From: Abyssibius sp040880065
Lineage (GTDB): Bacteria; Pseudomonadota; Alphaproteobacteria; Rhodobacterales; Rhodobacteraceae
Direction of reading: 5' to 3'
Assembly (NCBI GenBank): GCA_040880065.1
Contig: JBBDJE010000003.1
Coordinates: 62,001 to 126,000 of the forward strand
Length of the DNA: 64,000 nt
Shown in pieces: positions 34,636 through 43,997 of the stretch. Every line of letters begins with the position of its first letter. Position 1 is the stretch's first letter. The position numbers were made by a program, and so were the translations under genes. A model generated the notes under the pieces. It saw only the letters and a program-made list of their open reading frames with translations, was not told the DNA's origin and did not search any database.

Positions 34636-35052
34636 GACGTGCTGTTCCTGTTGGTTTGGGCTAACCCGCGCATAAGGTGGCAAAACGCTGCCTTACACAT
34701 GGAGTATTGCGACCATTCGTTCGTTTATTTCGACTTTCGCGCAGGCCTTTCATTGCGCAGGTTTCTTATACCGGTCTGCAAGGTGTGGATAGGCGCGCAG
34801 CAAAATGCTTGCACCCAGATATTCCGCTGCGCGCCGCTTTGTCTTTCACCCAGCGCGCTGGCAAATTCCTGCACAAGATCAGTTTGTGCGACACCCAAAA
34901 AAAGGTGACGCCGCCAAAACGATCGCTCGGGATGAATATGGGCAAAATCGATCCTTTCAATCGCGGCGAAGCATGCGCGCGAGCGTTCAGAAGGTCCATC
35001 AAAAACAAAACCCCGGCACAATGGCCGGGGTTTGGAGTTTGGGGCTGGGGGT
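34636..35052. other. intergenic region between ftsH and fhs
   Basis: This 417-base stretch holds the ftsH terminator at 35001-35030 and the promoter region for fhs at its left side (about 34640-34760). Neither strand shows an ORF with a ribosome site and family-like composition. The part 34700-34980 is not assigned; I see no RNA gene or riboswitch that I recognise. Confidence 0.5.
35001..35030 (-). terminator. rho-independent terminator after ftsH
   Basis: On the minus strand a 7-bp perfect stem, CCCCGGC (35024-35030 complement) with GCCGGGG (35011-35017 complement), 6-base loop, followed by TTTTGTTTTT. It lies 22 bases downstream of the ftsH stop and would end the ruvC-to-ftsH run. Confidence 0.9.
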
Positions 35053-36963
35053 TCAGCTTGAAGGTTCCGGCGCAAGGCCACCATCAGGCTTTGGCTTTTT
35101 GCCCGCCTTGGGCAACGAGGTAACGCTTGGCTTGACCTCATCCGGTTTGCTGGTCGGTTCGTCATCGCCGGGTTGGGGTGGTTTGCCATCCATCACGCGG
35201 CGGATCTCGTCACCCGTCAGCGTTTCGTATTCCAGCAAACCCTGAGCCAGACGCTCAAACTCTTCTTGATTATCCAGCAGGATTTTGCGGGCTTCTTCAT
35301 ATCCGTTCTGGATAAGCTCTTTAACCTCTTTTTCGATCAGCTCTTTGGTATGGGCCGAAACAGAGAAGCCGCCCGTGCTGCCGGAATAGCCCTGATGGGC
35401 TTCGGCATAGTCGATATTGCCAACAAGGTCGGACATGCCCCAGCGCATGACCATGGCGCGCGCAATGCCCGAAGCCTGCATGATATCGCCCGACGGGCCG
35501 TTGGACACGCGGTCTTCACCATATTTGATGATTTCCGCCGCCTTGCCCGCCATCGTCATGGTGATGCGCTGCTTGGCTTCGTCCTTGTGCATGTTCAGCC
35601 GGTCCATTTCGGGCAGGCTGACAACCATGCCAAGTGCAGCGCCGCGCGGAATGATTGTGGCCTTGTAAACCGGATCGCATTTATCCAGCTTCATACCGGC
35701 AATGGCGTGGCCAGCCTCATGATAGGCGGTCATTTCCTTTTGCTCGGCGGTCATGACCATCGAGCGGCGCTCGGCACCCATCATCACCTTGTCTTTGGCG
35801 AATTCAAAGTCGTGCATGGTCACAAAGCGTTTGCCGGTGCGCGCGGCCATCAGTGCGGCCTCGTTCACAAGGTTGGCAAGGTCGGCCCCCGAAAATCCGG
35901 GTGTGCCGCGGGCGATCAGCCGCAAATCGACATCGGGGCCAAGCGGCACCTTGCGCGCGTGCACGGCCAAAATCTTGTCGCGGCCCTTGATATCGGGGTT
36001 GGGCACATGCACCTGACGGTCAAAGCGGCCGGGGCGCAGCAATGCCGGGTCCAGCACATCCTTGCGGTTGGTGGCCGCGATGATGATGACGCCCTCATTG
36101 GCCTCAAACCCGTCCATTTCCACAAGCAACTGGTTGAGCGTTTGCTCACGCTCATCATTGCCGCCGCCAATGCCCACACCGCGCGAGCGGCCTACGGCGT
36201 CAATCTCGTCGATAAACACAATGCAAGGCGCATTCTTTTTAGCCTGCTCGAACATATCGCGCACACGGCTTGCGCCAACGCCCACGAACATTTCAACGAA
36301 GTCAGAACCGGAAATGCTGAAGAACGGCACGCCCGCCTCGCCCGCAATGGCGCGGGCCAACAGGGTCTTACCCGTGCCCGGTGGGCCGACAAGCAAAGCA
36401 CCTTTGGGAATTTTACCGCCAAGGCGGCTGAATTTTTGGGGGTCGCGCAAAAACTCGACGATCTCTTCAAGCTCTTCCTTGGCTTCATCAATGCCTGCAA
36501 CATCGGCAAAGGTCACCTTGCCGTGGCGTTCGGTCAGCAGTTTAGCCTTGGATTTGCCAAAGCCCATGGCCCCGCCGCGCCCGCCGCCCTGCATGCGGTT
36601 CATATAGAAAATCCAAAACCCGAGAATAAGCAGCATTGGCAACATCAGCGTCAGCAGCGACATGAAGCCCGATTGTTCCTGCGGCACGACCTTTACATCA
36701 ACTTCCGCTGCGGTCAGCACTTCAACGAGATTGGCATCACGGGGCTGGATGGTGCGCTGCTCCTGGCTTGACGTGCGCGTGCGGTAGGTGACAACCTCGC
36801 CATCAAGCACCACGCTGACAACCTCGCCGTTTTCAACCTGCTTGAGGAAATCGGAATAGTCCGGCTGATTGTTTGAGACCGCCGCGCTGTTAAACGCGCT
36901 GTAAAGCGCGAATACCAGAATGATCAGGATGCCCCAAAAGGCCAGTCCGCGCATATTGCCCAT
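35053..36963 (-). CDS. ftsH: ATP-dependent zinc metalloprotease FtsH
   Basis: A 636-residue inner-membrane AAA protease that degrades misassembled membrane proteins and short-lived regulators. Two membrane helices flank a periplasmic domain (residues about 8-25 and 100-122). The AAA domain has Walker A GPPGTGKT at residues 193-200, Walker B IVFIDEIDAVGRSRG, and the protease zinc site AYHEAGHAIAG at about residue 415. ATG at 36963 is behind AGGAG with 8-base spacing; a TTG 6 bases upstream is not used. It lies 91 bases downstream of tilS, as in many alphaproteobacteria, and ends at a terminator. Confidence 0.97.
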   Translation of the reverse strand: MGNMRGLAFWGILIILVFALYSAFNSAAVSNNQPDYSDFLKQVENGEVVSVVLDGEVVTYRTRTSSQEQRTIQPRDANLVEVLTAAEVDVKVVPQEQSGFMSLLTLMLPMLLILGFWIFYMNRMQGGGRGGAMGFGKSKAKLLTERHGKVTFADVAGIDEAKEELEEIVEFLRDPQKFSRLGGKIPKGALLVGPPGTGKTLLARAIAGEAGVPFFSISGSDFVEMFVGVGASRVRDMFEQAKKNAPCIVFIDEIDAVGRSRGVGIGGGNDEREQTLNQLLVEMDGFEANEGVIIIAATNRKDVLDPALLRPGRFDRQVHVPNPDIKGRDKILAVHARKVPLGPDVDLRLIARGTPGFSGADLANLVNEAALMAARTGKRFVTMHDFEFAKDKVMMGAERRSMVMTAEQKEMTAYHEAGHAIAGMKLDKCDPVYKATIIPRGAALGMVVSLPEMDRLNMHKDEAKQRITMTMAGKAAEIIKYGEDRVSNGPSGDIMQASGIARAMVMRWGMSDLVGNIDYAEAHQGYSGSTGGFSVSAHTKELIEKEVKELIQNGYEEARKILLDNQEEFERLAQGLLEYETLTGDEIRRVMDGKPPQPGDDEPTSKPDEVKPSVTSLPKAGKKPKPDGGLAPEPSS

Positions 36964-37054
36964 CGGCAACTCTCCTTATGTCACTGCCAACAGCACAACG
37001 CCCGATCGGGCGGCGCGTGGCCTTATGTATAACATAGGCGCACGCGCGCGGCTT

Positions 37055-38314
37055 TCAACGTGTTATCAGCGCCTCGTAGAACGCTTTTGCCCCACCTTCA
37101 AGGCTACAGCGCAGATTTCCAAGGTTTACGACCATTGGTGCGGCGATTAAGCGCCCGTCGCGCCAGTGCCCCGGTGTGGCCATAAGTGCGGCGCGCGGCC
37201 ATCCGCTGTCGCGCCAATCGCTGCATTTGGTAAGGCCGGCTGCCCCGAGCGGCGCAATTTCATCGCCCGCACGCAGATCGCCAAAAAAGCGCCAGCGCCC
37301 GTCCCACAGCAGTGTGTCGGTATCCTCGGTCAGGGTCAGGCTGTCGCAGGCGGCGGTTTCGCGCACCATCAGCACGGTTTCCCCTTCGGGGATGATTTGC
37401 ACCCCCTGCAGGCAGCGGCCGGTTGCATCGTGTTTGGAAATTTGGGCATCAAGCGCGCTGAGGCTGTCAAGGCGCGGGCGGTATTCGGCGCCACCAATCC
37501 AGCCAAGCGCGCCCGACAGCAGCCGAAGACGCAATTCTTCGGGTGCGGTGCCATAATCGTGGCGATTTAGCGTGATCATGCCAATCGCGCTGGCAAGCGC
37601 TACGTTTTCAGCCAGTTGCCGCGTGGCAAAGTCCAAGGCGATGCGCGCGCGCCGCATTTGGGCAGCGGTTGCGGTCAGCACGTCTTTATCAAGACCAAGT
37701 TCAGCCAGTTGCGGCGCGGCGCGGCGCATGCGAATGCGGGTAAATTGCGGGTCGTCATTGCTGGGGTCATCCGCCCAGGACTGGCCGATATCCTGTAAAT
37801 ATGCGCGCAAAGTGGCGCGTTCGGCCCGCAGCAACGGGCGCAGCCATGTGAGCGCGCCGTGCTGGCGGGCGCTGCCCATCGCGGCCAGACCATCAACGCC
37901 GGACCCGCGCGCCAGCCGCATGAGAAATGTTTCGGCCTGATCATCGGCCGTGTGGCCAAGTGCGACAGCGCTGATCCCCGCTTCGCCTGCCCAAGCTGCA
38001 ATAAGCTGCTGGCGGGCGCGGCGCGCGGCGTCTTGCAGGTTGCCCTGTCCGTTCCAGTTGCGCCAGCGCAGCACCGTATGCGCAATGCCAAGACTATCAC
38101 AAACGGCAGCGACCTGTGCCGCCTCGCTTACCGCCGCAGGCCGCAAACCGTGATCGACCGTAACCGCCAAAAGCGGGCGTTTGCCCCATGAATGCAACAA
38201 ATGCAACAACGCCAGCGAATCACCGCCGCCGGAAACCGCTACGCCAAGCGGGCCTTGGGGGAGGCTGTCAAATTCAGGGGTGATAACGGCCAGAAGGTCT
38301 GCCACATCACTCAT
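37055..38314 (-). CDS. tilS: tRNA(Ile)-lysidine synthase
   Basis: A 419-residue enzyme that modifies C34 of the CAU-anticodon isoleucine tRNA to lysidine with ATP and lysine. The PP-loop motif SGGGDS is at residues 28-33, and ALGHTADDQAETFLMRL is the second signature. The C-terminal substrate-binding domain appears complete. The ATG overlaps the cpoB stop (ATGA) and is preceded by GGAG. Confidence 0.95.
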   Translation of the reverse strand: MSDVADLLAVITPEFDSLPQGPLGVAVSGGGDSLALLHLLHSWGKRPLLAVTVDHGLRPAAVSEAAQVAAVCDSLGIAHTVLRWRNWNGQGNLQDAARRARQQLIAAWAGEAGISAVALGHTADDQAETFLMRLARGSGVDGLAAMGSARQHGALTWLRPLLRAERATLRAYLQDIGQSWADDPSNDDPQFTRIRMRRAAPQLAELGLDKDVLTATAAQMRRARIALDFATRQLAENVALASAIGMITLNRHDYGTAPEELRLRLLSGALGWIGGAEYRPRLDSLSALDAQISKHDATGRCLQGVQIIPEGETVLMVRETAACDSLTLTEDTDTLLWDGRWRFFGDLRAGDEIAPLGAAGLTKCSDWRDSGWPRAALMATPGHWRDGRLIAAPMVVNLGNLRCSLEGGAKAFYEALITR

Positions 38315-39138
38315 GAACACTCCAGTTCGGCCTTATGTGCCGCAACGTTCTGTGCCAGCTCACTCGGCATTTCAGGGTAGCGCAGCGACACTTCAGCCAA
38401 AGTCAAACAGGCTTGGTCATGCTGGCCAAGCGCATCAAGGCTAAGCGCCAGCCCAACCAGCGCAAAGGGCGCGCTTGGTGCATCCGGCGCACCGGAAAAG
38501 GCTTTCAGAAAGGTCCGCGCGGCATTCTGGTCATCGCCAAGTACTGCCAGCGCGCGCCCCTGATACAGCCGCGCTTCAGCACCGCGCGGCCCGTCGGGGT
38601 AGCTGGCAATAAACTCGGCAAAACGCTGTGCGGCATTTTCCATTTGGCCTGCCTCAAAGGCGGCCATGGCGGCGTCGTAATCGGTTTGCTCGCCGCGCAT
38701 CGGGGTTTGGGCGGTATTGGCTGTGCCCAGCGCGTTAGGGGTGGCGGACAGAAGGCTGGTATCGCCGCCCTCAAGTTCGGTGATCCGAAACTCGGCATCA
38801 CGAATGCGGCGCGCGCCATCCTCGGCAATGCGCAGAACACGGTTCTCTGCGGCCTCGATCCGGCCAGTCAGGCTGCGCAGGTTTTCGGCTAGCAGGTCGA
38901 GCCGCACTAAAACGCCGCCCGCTTCGGCCGCACCCAGCCCGCCATGGTCTTCCATGCTGACCTCGGTGCGCAATGCGTCAAGCTCGGCAGATAGAGCGGA
39001 CATTTCGGCGCGCAACTCGGCAAGGTTGGGGTTGTCTTCGGCATGTAGCGCGCCGCCAAAGGCCAGCATCACACCAAGCACAAGGGGCAGAAAATGCCCC
39101 TTGTGGTAGCGTTTTGCCCTGTGGCGCCGCGCCAGCAC
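38311..39138 (-). CDS. cpoB: Tol-Pal system TPR protein CpoB (YbgF)
   Basis: A 275-residue periplasmic protein with a signal peptide (basic start, then FLPLVLGVMLAFGGALHAED). Residues about 40-110 form a coiled coil (LRAEMSALSAELDALRTEV), and the C-terminal half has TPR repeats (YDAAMAAFEAGQMENAAQRF). It coordinates peptidoglycan synthesis with Tol-Pal constriction. GTG start 2 bases after the pal stop. Confidence 0.9.
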   Translation of the reverse strand: MLARRHRAKRYHKGHFLPLVLGVMLAFGGALHAEDNPNLAELRAEMSALSAELDALRTEVSMEDHGGLGAAEAGGVLVRLDLLAENLRSLTGRIEAAENRVLRIAEDGARRIRDAEFRITELEGGDTSLLSATPNALGTANTAQTPMRGEQTDYDAAMAAFEAGQMENAAQRFAEFIASYPDGPRGAEARLYQGRALAVLGDDQNAARTFLKAFSGAPDAPSAPFALVGLALSLDALGQHDQACLTLAEVSLRYPEMPSELAQNVAAHKAELECS

Positions 39139-39140
39139 GA

Positions 39141-39653
39141 CTAGCTGTTCATGCCGCCGGAAACGACGGTCACAGCCCGGCGGTTACGCGACCAGCACTC
39201 TTCGTTGGAACATACGGCGAGCGGGCGCTCCTTGCCGTAGGAAACAACCGAAATCCGGCTTTCCAGAATGCCCTGGCTTACCATGTAGTTGCGCACGGCA
39301 GCCGCACGGCGCGCACCAAGTGCAAGGTTATACTCGCGTGTGCCCTGCTCGTCGGCATGGCCTTCGATCAGGATAACGCGGTCGGGATACTGGCGCAGCC
39401 AGGCGATCTGCGCATCAAGCACGACCTGCCCTTGAGCAGTAACGGTGGACTGGTCAACCTGAAACTGGATCGTGTCGCCAATACGTTCGTTGAAATAGGC
39501 AAGGCTGCTTTCTTCAATCGGGCCGCCATTGGCCGCATTGGCACCATTGGCACCGCCAGCAGCGCCACCACGGTTACCAAACGGGCCGCCATTTTGACAG
39601 GCGGCAAGCGCAAGAACGCCAAGCGCCAGCACTGCGGATTTCACTACATTCAT
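39141..39653 (-). CDS. pal: peptidoglycan-associated lipoprotein Pal
   Basis: A 170-residue outer-membrane lipoprotein: lipobox LALAAC with acylated Cys19, an Asn/Gly/Ala-rich linker, and an OmpA-like domain with VILIEGHADEQGTREYNLAL and GARRAAAVRNYM that binds peptidoglycan. The C-terminal SNEECWSRNRRAV adds a cysteine. ATG at 39653 behind AGAGG. It anchors the outer membrane and is regulated by TolB. Confidence 0.95.
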   Translation of the reverse strand: MNVVKSAVLALGVLALAACQNGGPFGNRGGAAGGANGANAANGGPIEESSLAYFNERIGDTIQFQVDQSTVTAQGQVVLDAQIAWLRQYPDRVILIEGHADEQGTREYNLALGARRAAAVRNYMVSQGILESRISVVSYGKERPLAVCSNEECWSRNRRAVTVVSGGMNS

Positions 39654-39737
39654 AAGAACCTCTGCTCGGTTTGATTTGGCGGCAAGTTTAGCAGGTTTAG
39701 CGCAGCATTGAAGTAGTGATTCGTCCATAAGCGGAGA

Positions 39738-41072
39738 CTAGCGCAAGAGCCCAGACCATGCCGGATCGGAGGCAAAATTGCCCGCCGTCGGCACCATGCG
39801 CAGCGTGCGGCCCGACAGATCTACCGAATAGATTTGCGGGGCCCCGTTCGCGCCCGAAGTTTCGCGAAAGAACATCAGCACGCGCCCATTTGGCGACCAG
39901 GTCGGGGCCTCATCCAGAAAGCTTTCCGTCAGCAAACGTTCGCCCGTGCCATCGGTATTCATCACACCAATATGAAAGCGCCCGTTCATGATTTTGGTGA
40001 AGGCAATCAAATCGCCACGCGGCGACCAGACCGGCGTGGCGTAGCGGCCTTCACCATTGGAAATGCGCGTCGCAGCACCACCGTTTGCGGGCATGATGTA
40101 AAGCTGCTGCCCGCCGCTGCGGTCGCTTTCAAAGGCGATGAGGCTGCCATCGGGCGAATAGCTCGGCCCGGTTTCAATGCTGCCATCGCTGGTGAGGCGC
40201 GTGGCCTGCCGGCTGGCAAGGTCAACTGTATAAAGATCGGTATTGCCGTTCTGCTCCATCGACATAACCACGCTCAACCCGTCAGGCGCGTAGCGCGGCG
40301 CAAAGGTCATATTCAGCGCATCGGCCAGCAAAACCTGGCGCTGACCGCTATCGACATTCAGCAAAAAAACCTGCGGTGCGCCATTTTCATACGAGGTGTA
40401 AAGCACATCGCGCGAATTGGGCGCAAAGCGCGGGGCCAGCACAATCGCGCTACTGTCGGTCAGAAATTGCAGGTTGGCCCCATCATAATCCATGACCGCA
40501 AGCCGTTTTAAGCGCGCGTCTTTCGGCCCGCTTTCCGCAACGAACACAACGCGACTGTCAAAATAGCCGCCCTGCCCTGTCAGGCGTGTATAAATCGTAT
40601 CGGCCAGTTTATGCGCCATACGCCGCCACTGCGCCTGACTTCCGGCAAGCTGCACGCCATCGCCAATCGGGCGCTGGGTGACCACGTCAAACAGGCGAAA
40701 CTTCACCGTAAGCTCGCCCGACGCGCCTGCTGCGACCGAGCCGATCACCAGAATTTGCGCGTTGATCGCGCGCCAGTCGGCAAATTCGATTGTGGCGTTG
40801 ATGCTGTCCACCCGCCCGATATGCGCCGATGTCGGGACTTCACGAAACAGCCCCGTGCCTGTCAGATCGGATGTAATAACCGATGCAATATTGGTGGCAA
40901 GATCACCTGCATCGCCGGTTTCCGGCACAAAGCTGGCCAGCGCGATGTTCATCGGTTCGATCACACCGCCGGAAATATCAATTTCGATAACCGGGCGTTC
41001 CTGTGCGGCAAGCGGCGCCGCCACAAGCGCCAGCAGCAGGGCGATGATAGTTTGAAAGCGCGAGATCAACAT
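39738..41072 (-). CDS. tolB: Tol-Pal translocation protein TolB
   Basis: A 444-residue periplasmic protein. Signal peptide ends near LAAQ (residue about 24). The N-terminal domain (ERPVIEIDISGGVIEPMNIA) is followed by a six-bladed beta-propeller with repeated YSPDGSLIAFESDRSG and WSPRGDLIAFTK motifs. It binds Pal and mediates the energy-dependent Tol cycle. It begins 12 bases after tolA and ends 84 bases before pal. Confidence 0.95.
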   Translation of the reverse strand: MLISRFQTIIALLLALVAAPLAAQERPVIEIDISGGVIEPMNIALASFVPETGDAGDLATNIASVITSDLTGTGLFREVPTSAHIGRVDSINATIEFADWRAINAQILVIGSVAAGASGELTVKFRLFDVVTQRPIGDGVQLAGSQAQWRRMAHKLADTIYTRLTGQGGYFDSRVVFVAESGPKDARLKRLAVMDYDGANLQFLTDSSAIVLAPRFAPNSRDVLYTSYENGAPQVFLLNVDSGQRQVLLADALNMTFAPRYAPDGLSVVMSMEQNGNTDLYTVDLASRQATRLTSDGSIETGPSYSPDGSLIAFESDRSGGQQLYIMPANGGAATRISNGEGRYATPVWSPRGDLIAFTKIMNGRFHIGVMNTDGTGERLLTESFLDEAPTWSPNGRVLMFFRETSGANGAPQIYSVDLSGRTLRMVPTAGNFASDPAWSGLLR

Positions 41073-41084
41073 GGCGTGTTCCTA

Positions 41085-42293
41085 TCAGTTAAACCCGATG
41101 CCGCGCACCGGATCGAAATTGAGTATCAGCGTTGCCCCGTTCGGGAAACGGTCGCCAGGCAGGCGAATTGGGGCCGCATAGCGAATGGCGCGTTCCGCAG
41201 AATCAAAGGCAATGCGGAAATAGCCTGTGGGGCTAGACGGTTCCACCGGCTCGACCGCGCCAAGGATTGTGCCGTTTCCATCGAGTGTAACAGCCACGCG
41301 CACGATGTATTGCTCATAATTGGGTTGTTCGAGAATAAGCTGCTTGTTCCAGTTTGCCGCAATGCCCTGTGCAATAGAAGCAATTTCCGACCCGCTGAGC
41401 GAGGCGTTTTGGCTGGAGCTGGCATTCTCGGCCTCTGCCGCGCGCAACAACGCCTCGATCTCGGAAGCCTCGTTTTCAATTGCGGCTTGGCGTTCGGCCT
41501 CCTGGGCGGCCGCGCGCGCCTGTTCGGCCACGCGGCGCGAAACTTCGGCGGCGGCTTCAACCTCTTGTGCTGCGGCGGCCATATTGCGCGGGCGGCGCAC
41601 GGGCACGGCTGACAATTCAACACGCTCGGCGGCAATCGGCGCATCTTCCACCGCTTCAGGCTGGATTTGCGAAGTGGCCTCTTGCGGCGCTGTGGCCTCC
41701 ACTTCTGGCTGCGGGGTTTCAGCGCCGGTGGTATCAGGGCTTACCTCGGGCTGAACCTCGGGGGCGATTTCTGCCTCTGGTGGCGGGGCTTCGGCGGGGC
41801 TTGTGTCAATGCGCGGGGCTGCACGGGGCGGCGGCGGGGTGAGGCTGCTCACCATTGTGTTGCGCTCATTCCCGTCGGAATTGGCCTGTGGCATGGTCGG
41901 CGCGGCTTCGCCAACAGGCTGCGCGAAGGCCGGGCTATCAATGCTCACCGGGGTTGAAACGCTGGCCGGGCGGCGCAAAGGTGTTAAATCGGCGGCGATA
42001 TCCGGATTTTGCGGCACTTCCACAGCTTCCAGTTCGCTGGTCTGCGGTGCTTGGTCAATCGCGGGGGCTGGCGGTGTTTCATCAGCCGCTTCAGGGGCTT
42101 GCTGCGGGGTGGGCCCGTCCAGCACCTGCGGCGGGGCCGAGGCTTGGGCGTCGAGCATTTCGGCGGAAACCATCGTCACTTCGGCCACGACAAGTTGGCG
42201 CGGTTCGGGGGGCGCATTGTCCAAAATGCCCACGCTGACCAACACCAAAAAGCTGGCATGCAAGGCGCCCGATATGACTTGGCCCGCCTGCAT
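41085..42293 (-). CDS. tolA: TolA-like energy-transducing protein
   Basis: A 402-residue protein with one N-terminal membrane helix (VISGALHASFLVLVSVGIL), a long Pro/Ala/Glu-rich middle (residues about 45-230), a helical Ala/Glu-rich part (AAAAQEVEAAAEVSRRVAEQ), and a C-terminal TonB/TolA-like domain with YIVRVAVTLDGNGTI. It spans the periplasm and transmits force from TolQR to TolB/Pal. It is placed 4 bases after tolR. Confidence 0.9.
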   Translation of the reverse strand: MQAGQVISGALHASFLVLVSVGILDNAPPEPRQLVVAEVTMVSAEMLDAQASAPPQVLDGPTPQQAPEAADETPPAPAIDQAPQTSELEAVEVPQNPDIAADLTPLRRPASVSTPVSIDSPAFAQPVGEAAPTMPQANSDGNERNTMVSSLTPPPPRAAPRIDTSPAEAPPPEAEIAPEVQPEVSPDTTGAETPQPEVEATAPQEATSQIQPEAVEDAPIAAERVELSAVPVRRPRNMAAAAQEVEAAAEVSRRVAEQARAAAQEAERQAAIENEASEIEALLRAAEAENASSSQNASLSGSEIASIAQGIAANWNKQLILEQPNYEQYIVRVAVTLDGNGTILGAVEPVEPSSPTGYFRIAFDSAERAIRYAAPIRLPGDRFPNGATLILNFDPVRGIGFN

Positions 42294-42297
42294 CGCG

Positions 42298-42768
42298 CTA
42301 CTGCCCGGTGCCGTCCAGCGTCGGCCCGCCGGATTCCGTTACCAACCCGATATTGTTAAAACCGGCGGCATTAAGCGCACCCATGACCTGCATGACCGTA
42401 TTGTAGGAATTGCTGCCATCGGCGCGCAGGAAAATCTTGTCATCCTGACGTTCGGCTGCAACAGCGCGCAGGGTCACTATCAGGCGCTCCATCTCGACAG
42501 GCTCAGATTGCAGGCTCATCTCGCCATTCGCGCCAATGGCCAGTGTCAGCGGCTGTTCATTCTCGCTGGGCAGCGAATTGGCGGCAGTGCGCGGAAGCTC
42601 CACCGGCACGCCCACGGTCAGCAACGGGGCGGCGACCATGAAGATAATCAGCAAAACCAACATCACATCCACAAAGGGGGTGACGTTGATTTCCGACATG
42701 GCACGGCGGGTGTTGCGCTGGGTGCGCCCCCGCCTGCGGCTGTCGGTTTTCATCGTGCCTGCGCCCAT
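42298..42768 (-). CDS. tolR: ExbD/TolR biopolymer transport protein
   Basis: A 156-residue inner-membrane protein with one helix near residues 30-52 (INVTPFVDVMLVLLIIFMV), holding the proton-channel Asp of the family, and a periplasmic domain ending KIFLRADGSNSYNTVMQVMG. The ATG directly follows the tolQ TAA, so the two are coupled. The in-frame ATG at residue 6 is less likely. Confidence 0.95.
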   Translation of the reverse strand: MGAGTMKTDSRRRGRTQRNTRRAMSEINVTPFVDVMLVLLIIFMVAAPLLTVGVPVELPRTAANSLPSENEQPLTLAIGANGEMSLQSEPVEMERLIVTLRAVAAERQDDKIFLRADGSNSYNTVMQVMGALNAAGFNNIGLVTESGGPTLDGTGQ

Positions 42769-43470
42769 TTATGCGCTCCGGTCCAACTGGCGTGACAGGA
42801 TCAGCGAAAACTCGTCGGCAAATGCCTCTTGTTCGCTGGTCAGCTTGTCGGCATCGCCCGAAAGCTTGTTGTAGAAAATAACCGCCGGAATGGCTGCAAG
42901 CAGGCCCAAAGCCGTGGCCAGAAGCGCCTCGGCAATACCGGGGGCGACAACCGCAAGGTTGGTGCTCTGGCTTTGCGCAATCTGCTCGAATGCGTGTTTG
43001 ATGCCCCAGACCGTGCCGAACAGCCCGACAAAAGGCGCGATCGAGCCGACCGTCGCCAAAAACGCCAATCCGGCGTTCAACTCGTCACCCGCGCGGCCAA
43101 GGGCGACGTTCATCGCCCTGTCAATCCGTGGCTGCGCACCGGCAAACAGCGCACCATCGCTGCGATGGCTGCGCCGCCATTCCGACATTCCGGCAAAGAA
43201 AATCCGCTCCAGCGCCGAGCGTGGCGAATTGCCAAGCCGTGTGTAAAGCTCGTCCAGCGGTTCGCCCGACCAGAAGGCATCTTCGAACATCAGCGCATCG
43301 CGGCGTGCGCGGCGGTAGTTGATGAATTTCTGGATGATGATCGACCATGACCAGAACGATGCCAGAAGCAGCACCAGCATCACGATTTTTACCGTGACGG
43401 TGGCCCGCAAAAACAGCGCCATCAATGAAAAATCAAGCTGCGATGCAGCATCAAGTACTTCGGTTCCCAT
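42769..43470 (-). CDS. tolQ: Tol-Pal motor protein TolQ
   Basis: A 233-residue MotA/TolQ/ExbB-family protein with three membrane helices; the conserved block LAFLATVGSIAPFVGLFGTV is at about residues 133-152, and AEALLATALGLLAAIPAVIFYN lies in the last helix. With TolR it converts proton flow into movement of TolA. ATG at 43470 is behind GAGCAGG; 125 bases separate it from ybgC. Confidence 0.96.
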   Translation of the reverse strand: MGTEVLDAASQLDFSLMALFLRATVTVKIVMLVLLLASFWSWSIIIQKFINYRRARRDALMFEDAFWSGEPLDELYTRLGNSPRSALERIFFAGMSEWRRSHRSDGALFAGAQPRIDRAMNVALGRAGDELNAGLAFLATVGSIAPFVGLFGTVWGIKHAFEQIAQSQSTNLAVVAPGIAEALLATALGLLAAIPAVIFYNKLSGDADKLTSEQEAFADEFSLILSRQLDRSA

Positions 43471-43595
43471 AGGCCTGCTCTTTGTTGATACGCTTTTGCG
43501 CGCCATTATCCCGCTTATGCTGCGGGTGTCGACACATTAGCGCAATTTTAACCGCTTGTGCCGAAAAATCTTGAAACTGTCCAGATATCGGCCCC

Positions 43596-43997
43596 TCAGG
43601 GCCGCGCGGCGCTCAGCATCTGGCGGATATCCGCCGGAATGCGCAGCGCCCTGTCGCCCGGCCCAAGGCACACAAGCCGCACCCCGGCGGTGAACAAAAC
43701 CGCCTGCCCGCGCAAAACCCGCTGCGCCATTTCAATGGTCGCACCCTTGATGGCGGTGATCTCGGTTGTGACGAGCAGTTCATCATCAAACCGCGCGGGC
43801 AGCAGATAGTCGGCCAGCACACGGCGCACGGCAAAAACGATCCCGGCTTCGGCCTTCAGGCGCGCCTGATCAATGCCAAGGCTGCGCATCGCCTCGCTGC
43901 GGCCCCGCTCGATGAATTTGAGGTAGTTGGCGTAATACACAATCCCCGCAAGGTCGGTATCCTCGTAATAAACCCTTATGGGGTGGGTGTGGGTCAT
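43596..43997 (-). CDS. ybgC: tol-pal associated acyl-CoA thioesterase YbgC
   Basis: A 133-residue hot-dog-fold thioesterase. The signature VYYEDTDLAGIVYYANYLKF is at residues 9-28 and includes the catalytic Asp. YbgC hydrolyses acyl-CoA or acyl-ACP and is regularly the first gene of tol operons. Its ATG overlaps the stop of the membrane repeat protein gene (ATGA). Confidence 0.93.
   Translation of the reverse strand: MTHTHPIRVYYEDTDLAGIVYYANYLKFIERGRSEAMRSLGIDQARLKAEAGIVFAVRRVLADYLLPARFDDELLVTTEITAIKGATIEMAQRVLRGQAVLFTAGVRLVCLGPGDRALRIPADIRQMLSAARP

Noticed and set aside
33112..34908. Long open frame of about 598 residues on the plus strand opposite fhs
   Set aside because: It is the antisense shadow of a well-supported formate-THF ligase; composition is rich in His and Arg as expected for reverse-complement frames, and no ribosome site or family motif is present.
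35173..36771. Open frame of about 532 residues on the plus strand opposite ftsH
   Set aside because: Antisense shadow in a high-GC gene; FtsH on the other strand has all expected motifs.
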